From contig CANJDA010000022.1 of the NCBI GenBank assembly GCA_947472705.1, positions 1-19,768 on the forward strand: a stretch of DNA of 19,768 bases, in the 5' to 3' direction. Source of the DNA: Flavobacteriaceae bacterium (GTDB taxonomy: Bacteria > Bacteroidota > Bacteroidia > Flavobacteriales > Flavobacteriaceae). Within the stretch, counting starts at the first letter, position 1; every line of letters begins with the position of its first letter. Both the position numbers and the translations under genes were made by a program. The notes beneath the pieces were generated by a model. That model did not search any database and was not told the origin of the DNA. It saw nothing but the letters and a program-made list of their open reading frames with translations. Below, piece after piece: positions 15,891-19,768 of this stretch.

Positions 15891-16874
15891 ATGAAAAGAA
15901 TATTAATTACAGGAGCTGCCGGATTTTTAGGTTCGCATCTTTGTGATCGTTTTATTGGGGAAGGATATTTTGTTGTTGGAATGGATAATTTAATAACAGG
16001 AGATCTAAAAAATATAGAACATCTGTTTAAAAATCAAAACTTTGAGTTTTATCATCATGATGTGACTAAGTTTGTCCATGTACCTGGGCAATTAGATTAC
16101 ATTCTTCATTTTGCCTCACCAGCAAGTCCCATAGATTATTTAAAGATTCCTATTCAAACTTTAAAAGTTGGGTCTTTAGGCACACACAATCTTTTAGGGT
16201 TGGCTCGAGTGAAAAAAGCTCGAATACTTATTGCTTCCACATCAGAAGTATACGGAGATCCTTTGGTGCATCCACAAACTGAGGATTATTTTGGTAACGT
16301 AAACACCATCGGTCCCAGAGGAGTTTATGATGAAGCCAAACGGTTTCAAGAATCAATAACCATGGCATATCATACATTTCATGGAGTGGAAACAAGAATT
16401 GTTAGAATTTTTAACACCTACGGTCCTCGTATGCGATTAAACGACGGACGCGTTATCCCAGCTTTTATTGGACAGGCTTTGCGTGGAGAAGACTTAACCA
16501 TTTTTGGTGATGGTAGTCAAACAAGGTCTTTTTGTTATGTAACGGATCAAGTAGAAGGCATTTTCAGATTGTTGCATTCTGACTATGTTTTTCCAGTTAA
16601 TATTGGTAATCCTGATGAAATTACAATAAAAGATTTTGCAGATGAAATTATTAAGTTAACAGGGACTAATCAAAAAGTGGTCTATCGTCCATTACCGATT
16701 AACGATCCGATGCAGAGACAACCAGACACAACTAGAGCCAAAGAAATTTTAAGATGGGAAGCCAAAGTCAATCGTGCAGAAGGGATGAAAAAGACCTATG
16801 ACTATTTCAAATCGCTTACATTAGAACAACTTTCAAAAGAAGAACACAAAGATTTTTCAAAATATATTTTTTAA
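15891..16874 (+). CDS. UDP-glucuronate decarboxylase (UDP-xylose synthase)
   Basis: A 327-residue extended SDR that converts UDP-glucuronate to UDP-xylose with bound NAD. Landmarks are T-G-A-A-G-F-L-G-S-H (7-16), H-F-A-S-P-A-S-P-I-D-Y-L (73-84), a motif diagnostic of this subfamily, S-T-S-E-V-Y-G-D-P (116-124) with Glu119, G-P-R-G-V-Y-D-E-A-K-R (141-151) with Tyr146 and Lys150, and N-T-Y-G-P-R-M (175-181). All active-site residues are present. An earlier ATG at 15873 would add six residues and overlap the upstream gene by 11 bp; the ATG at 15891 gives the usual M-K-R-I-L start. UDP-glucose dehydrogenase, needed for UDP-glucuronate, is not in the window. The ATG of the next gene follows the TAA directly, so the two are co-translated. 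Confidence 0.95.
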   Translation: MKRILITGAAGFLGSHLCDRFIGEGYFVVGMDNLITGDLKNIEHLFKNQNFEFYHHDVTKFVHVPGQLDYILHFASPASPIDYLKIPIQTLKVGSLGTHNLLGLARVKKARILIASTSEVYGDPLVHPQTEDYFGNVNTIGPRGVYDEAKRFQESITMAYHTFHGVETRIVRIFNTYGPRMRLNDGRVIPAFIGQALRGEDLTIFGDGSQTRSFCYVTDQVEGIFRLLHSDYVFPVNIGNPDEITIKDFADEIIKLTGTNQKVVYRPLPINDPMQRQPDTTRAKEILRWEAKVNRAEGMKKTYDYFKSLTLEQLSKEEHKDFSKYIF

Positions 16875-18227
16875 ATGAGAAAAAAAACAGGAAGATATTC
16901 TGGGTACATTAGACCTTTTTCTTATGTGTTGGACTTGACAGTTATCAATATAATGTCAGCCATACTATTACCTGATAATTTCAATCTTTTCTCTTTTCAT
17001 ATTTTTATTTCTATTGCTTGGATTATTCTAGCCTACAATACAGGATTTTATGAAGTGTATCGCTATACCAAAGTAATTGAAATCTTTGGAAAAATTATTA
17101 AACAACTTTCGATTTTCTTCATAGTTAACTTTGCTTATGTTGGATATTTTTCCAAATTCTCGGACACCTCAAGCATTGTGCAGTTTATTTGTACTTCAAT
17201 TGTTTTAATATCATCAGCCAAATTATTCATCTATTATTTTCTAAGGAAATTTAGGGTGGTTTTTGGTGGAAACTTCAGAAGAGTAGTCATAGCCGGAAGT
17301 GGAAAAACAGTAGAACAGTTGGCTGTTTTTTTTAATGATAATCCTGATTACGGGTATAAATTAATCCGAATTTTTGATTTAGCCACAAACAAAAAAGGAC
17401 AAATGGAAGAGTGTTTTGATTTTGTAATAGATGAAAAAATAGATGAAATTTACTGCTCACTATCAGATTTAACCAATTCAGATATCAATAAATTTATTGA
17501 TTTCACAGACAATAATTTAAAAATACTAAAATTTCTACCCGACAATAAAGAAATACTATCAAGGAATTTAATTTTTGACTACTACGATTATATTCCGATT
17601 ATATCACTTCGAAATATTCCATTGGATGAAATTACAAATAAAATAATCAAAAGATTTTTTGACATTGCTTTTTCATTAGTAATCATTTTAGCAGTTTTGT
17701 CTTGGTTAACACCAATACTCGCTATTTTAATTAAGTTAGAATCACCTGGGCCCATTTTCTTTAGACAAAAAAGAAATGGATTAAATTATCATGAATTTGA
17801 GTGTTATAAGTTCCGTTCAATGACATTGAATGATATTGCAGATTTGTATCAGGTTTCTAAAAACGATCCAAGGATAACAAGGATTGGAAAATTCATTAGA
17901 AAAACTAGCATTGATGAATTACCTCAATTTTTCAATGTATTCTTAGGCGATATGTCTGTAGTAGGGCCAAGACCTCATATGGTGAGTCATACCGAGATGT
18001 ATGCTAGAAGAATAGACAAGTTTATGGTCAGACATTTTATAAAACCAGGCATCACAGGTTTAGCTCAAACTAAAGGATTTCGTGGAGAGGTAGAAAATGA
18101 TAAAGACATTATTTATCGTGTGAAATATGACATATTTTATTTAGAAAATTGGTCCATTTTACTAGACACTAAAATCATATTTTTAACTATTTATAATGCT
18201 ATAAAGGGCGAAGAAAAAGCCTATTAG
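16875..18227 (+). CDS. WcaJ-type undecaprenyl-phosphate sugar-phosphate transferase
   Basis: A 450-residue polytopic phosphoglycosyl transferase of the polyprenyl sugar-phosphate transferase family. The N-terminal half has about four membrane helices (residues ~15-122) and a Rossmann-like domain beginning V-V-I-A-G-S-G-K (137-144). The catalytic half starts with K-R-F-F-D-I-A-F-S (259-267) and a hydrophobic re-entrant stretch, then L-E-S-P-G-P-I-F-F-R-Q-K-R (288-300), Y-K-F-R-S-M (311-316), the catalytic Asp-Glu in T-S-I-D-E-L-P-Q-F (344-352; Asp347, Glu348), V-V-G-P-R-P (362-367) and K-P-G-I-T-G-L-A-Q (390-398). It transfers a sugar-1-phosphate, often glucose or galactose, to undecaprenyl phosphate, starting the repeat. 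It is the last gene of its operon. Its stop overlaps the convergent GT4 gene by 4 bp. Confidence 0.95.
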   Translation: MRKKTGRYSGYIRPFSYVLDLTVINIMSAILLPDNFNLFSFHIFISIAWIILAYNTGFYEVYRYTKVIEIFGKIIKQLSIFFIVNFAYVGYFSKFSDTSSIVQFICTSIVLISSAKLFIYYFLRKFRVVFGGNFRRVVIAGSGKTVEQLAVFFNDNPDYGYKLIRIFDLATNKKGQMEECFDFVIDEKIDEIYCSLSDLTNSDINKFIDFTDNNLKILKFLPDNKEILSRNLIFDYYDYIPIISLRNIPLDEITNKIIKRFFDIAFSLVIILAVLSWLTPILAILIKLESPGPIFFRQKRNGLNYHEFECYKFRSMTLNDIADLYQVSKNDPRITRIGKFIRKTSIDELPQFFNVFLGDMSVVGPRPHMVSHTEMYARRIDKFMVRHFIKPGITGLAQTKGFRGEVENDKDIIYRVKYDIFYLENWSILLDTKIIFLTIYNAIKGEEKAY

Positions 18228-19408
18228 AAAACCTTATTTATAATTAATTCTTTCATTTGCTGGTCTAAATTAAAAGCGATTTGAGTTTCTATAAAAATCC
18301 TTTTTTTCATGATGTCTATGCTTTCTTTATTTAGTGTTGCAATTTGATGCAAAACGTAATTTAAATCTTTAAAATTCCCCACAGTTGCAACCCAACCTAA
18401 ATGGCTCTCTTTAACTATAGTTTCGCCTTCCCCGCCTCCAAAATACAAGATCGGAAAACCTAATGAACTATATTCAAATATCTTAGAAGGAACAGAACCA
18501 TAAATTCTTGTTTTTAATGGAACAATTGCAATGTCAAAAGAAGTTAGCTTTTCATGTAGAGCTTTTCTTTCCACCATACCATGAAATATTATTTTTGTTG
18601 AGTTTTGAGCCGAAATAAAAGCCTCTATTTGATTTTTTTCGGCACCATCACCAAATAGGTGCAGCTCAATATTTAATCCTTCTAATTCTATATTTTGGCA
18701 TAATTCAAAAACTCCCTGAGCAATACCTAATAAACCAGCGTAGAAAATTTTTATAGGTTTATTTTTTTCGGTCTTTAATTCTAATTCTGCAATTGCATGT
18801 TCTGGAAAATTGCGGTATAAATAGCATTTTTTTTCAGGGAATAAAGTCTGAACGTGCGATATAATTTCGTTAGACTGACCTAAAATCAAGGTTGCTTTTT
18901 TATATATAAAGCGCTCAAAGAAAAGTGAAAGTTTGTGTGAAAGCGAACCTGTTTTTAAAGCTTCTAATTCAATGGCAGCCAAAGGCCATAAATCAGAAAC
19001 ATTTAAAATGATTTTTTTTCTTTTTAATGAAAGCACAAAAACAGCAATAAAAGAAAGTAATAACGGTGGTGATTGAACAATCACTTTTTTTGGTGTTTTT
19101 CGAAAAAGCAAAAAGCAAAATAAACTTGTTGAAAATGACAAAACAGAAAGAATTCGAACAAATAAATTTTTGCTAACACTTGGATAAATCCATAATCGCT
19201 TTACAGTAATTTTATCTCGATTTTCAGTTACAGAGAACTTGCCTTTATATTCTGGAAACAATTCCCCTTTTGGATAATTCCCAAGTGGACAAATAACCGA
19301 AACATTGTAATTGTTTTGATGCAATTTTAAGGCTAATTGCTCTATTCTATTAGCTGCAGCACCTTTTTCGGGTGGATAATAATTAGATATGATTAGAATC
19401 TCTTCCAT
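18224..19408 (-). CDS. Glycosyltransferase family 4 (WbuB-like type)
   Basis: A 394-residue GT-B enzyme. The N-terminal domain has S-N-Y-Y-P-P-E-K-G-A-A-A-N-R (8-21), a donor-side loop seen in this type of GT4, a hydrophobic patch at about 85-130 that could bind the membrane, and N-V-S-D-L-W-P-L-A-A (135-144). The C-terminal domain has I-F-Y-A-G-L-L-G-I-A-Q-G and ends in P-S-K-I-F-E-Y-S-S-L-G-F-P-I, where the usual EX7E region takes the shorter K-x-F-E-Y form. I cannot assign a sugar. It is downstream of the wecB fragment: the wecB stop TAA shares its last base with this ATG (TAATG), so the genes are translationally coupled. It may therefore use a product of that epimerase branch. Confidence 0.9.
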   Translation of the reverse strand: MEEILIISNYYPPEKGAAANRIEQLALKLHQNNYNVSVICPLGNYPKGELFPEYKGKFSVTENRDKITVKRLWIYPSVSKNLFVRILSVLSFSTSLFCFLLFRKTPKKVIVQSPPLLLSFIAVFVLSLKRKKIILNVSDLWPLAAIELEALKTGSLSHKLSLFFERFIYKKATLILGQSNEIISHVQTLFPEKKCYLYRNFPEHAIAELELKTEKNKPIKIFYAGLLGIAQGVFELCQNIELEGLNIELHLFGDGAEKNQIEAFISAQNSTKIIFHGMVERKALHEKLTSFDIAIVPLKTRIYGSVPSKIFEYSSLGFPILYFGGGEGETIVKESHLGWVATVGNFKDLNYVLHQIATLNKESIDIMKKRIFIETQIAFNLDQQMKELIINKVF

Positions 19409-19768
19409 TATTTTTTTAATAGCATTTCAATAATACGTTCCGAAGCTTTTCCGTCCCAAAGTTCAGGTATTCCAGAACTTCTAGGTCCGTTTTTAAGAAA
19501 TTCCACAAAGATTCGCTCTAGATTTTCAATAGAGGTCCCCACTAAAGTATTTGTGCCAATAGTTTGTGTTTCGGGTCTCTCGGTATTGTTGCGCATTGTA
19601 AAACAAGGGATGTTTAAAACGGTAGTTTCCTCAGATATTCCACCCGAATCAGTTATTACAGCAAAACTGTTTTTAATTAAAAACATAAAATTCAAATACC
19701 CTTGCGGTTCTACAAAAATAATGTTATTAAAATTCATATTTGTTTCTCCCAGAATCGCTTTAGTTCTC
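19408..19768 (-). CDS. wecB: UDP-N-acetylglucosamine 2-epimerase, C-terminal part (5' end outside window)
   Basis: The frame is open from the TAA at 19408-19410 to the window edge, so the start lies beyond base 19768. An internal ATG at 19735-19737 is not the real start. The visible ~119 residues are the C-terminal domain of the non-hydrolysing epimerase. R-T-K-A-I-L at the edge matches the conserved H-P-R-T block, followed by V-I-T-D-S-G-G-I-S-E-E and R-N-N-T-E-R-P-E with the UDP-binding residues, then G-T-N-T-L-V-G and D-G-K-A-S-E-R-I. WecB converts UDP-GlcNAc to UDP-ManNAc in the cytoplasm. The T-D-S-G-G-I and D-N-T-E-R-P-E-like forms favour WecB over the related FnlC enzymes of L-FucNAc synthesis. 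It is directly coupled to the downstream GT4 gene. Confidence 0.9.
   Translation of the reverse strand, partial: RTKAILGETNMNFNNIIFVEPQGYLNFMFLIKNSFAVITDSGGISEETTVLNIPCFTMRNNTERPETQTIGTNTLVGTSIENLERIFVEFLKNGPRSSGIPELWDGKASERIIEMLLKK

Noticed and set aside
19408..19768. Assignment of the 2-epimerase fragment as FnlC (UDP-L-FucNAc pathway)
   Set aside because: The visible T-D-S-G-G-I-S-E-E and N-N-T-E-R-P-E blocks match the WecB type rather than the S-D-S-G-T and R-E-A-H-E-R-P-E forms I expect of FnlC.
1..19768. Search for CRISPR arrays, tRNA or rRNA genes, insertion sequences and attachment sites
   Set aside because: No regularly spaced repeats, RNA gene signatures, transposase frames or terminal inverted repeats were seen.

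Overview
The window is an exopolysaccharide, capsule or O-antigen type biosynthesis locus from a member of the Bacteroidota, most likely a Flavobacterium-like Flavobacteriia. The evidence is AT-rich DNA, starts without Shine-Dalgarno sequences, several copies of the Bacteroidota -7 promoter element TAnnTTTG, a carboxypeptidase-D-regulatory-like protein at the left edge, and a DUF6909-type protein of the kind found in this group. No transposase, tRNA, rRNA or CRISPR array is visible.

Layout. (1) 1-755: 3' part of a CarboxypepD_reg-like protein, unrelated to the sugar locus. (2) 885-5862, plus strand: a tight operon of a nucleoside-phosphorylase-fold protein (DUF6909-like), a Wzz-like chain-length regulator, and rmlA, rmlC and rmlD of dTDP-L-rhamnose synthesis; rmlB is absent. 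(3) 5845-7089, minus: a first Wzy/WaaL-type membrane protein. (4) 7225-7746, plus: a small lipoprotein with its own promoter and terminator. (5) 7846-8946, plus: a GT4 glycosyltransferase. (6) 12383-8943, minus: Wzx-like flippase, FkbM methyltransferase and a second Wzy-type polymerase. (7) 12563-14336, plus: a WecG/TagA-type (GT26) glycosyltransferase and a GDP-mannose 3,5-epimerase-like enzyme, closed by a strong terminator. (8) 14552-18227, plus: a third Wzy/WaaL-type protein, a UDP-glucuronate decarboxylase and a WcaJ-type initiating sugar-phosphate transferase. (9) 19768-18224, minus: the C-terminal part of a WecB-type UDP-GlcNAc 2-epimerase and a second GT4 glycosyltransferase.

How the genes fit together (inference from families). 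The WcaJ-like enzyme loads the first sugar phosphate onto undecaprenyl phosphate. GT4 and GT26 enzymes extend the lipid-linked repeat using dTDP-L-rhamnose, UDP-xylose, UDP-ManNAc and possibly GDP-L-galactose or GDP-L-gulose. FkbM may O-methylate a sugar. Wzx flips the unit, a Wzy polymerises it, and the Wzz-like protein sets chain length. Outer-membrane export (Wza) and tyrosine kinase (Wzc) genes are not in the window.

The most notable points are a plant-like GDP-mannose 3,5-epimerase with its key catalytic residues intact, three distinct Wzy/WaaL-type proteins in one locus, a phosphorylase-fold protein heading the operon, and a back-to-back promoter pair built on a perfect 9-bp inverted repeat. 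All glycan chemistry here is inferred from families and would need testing.
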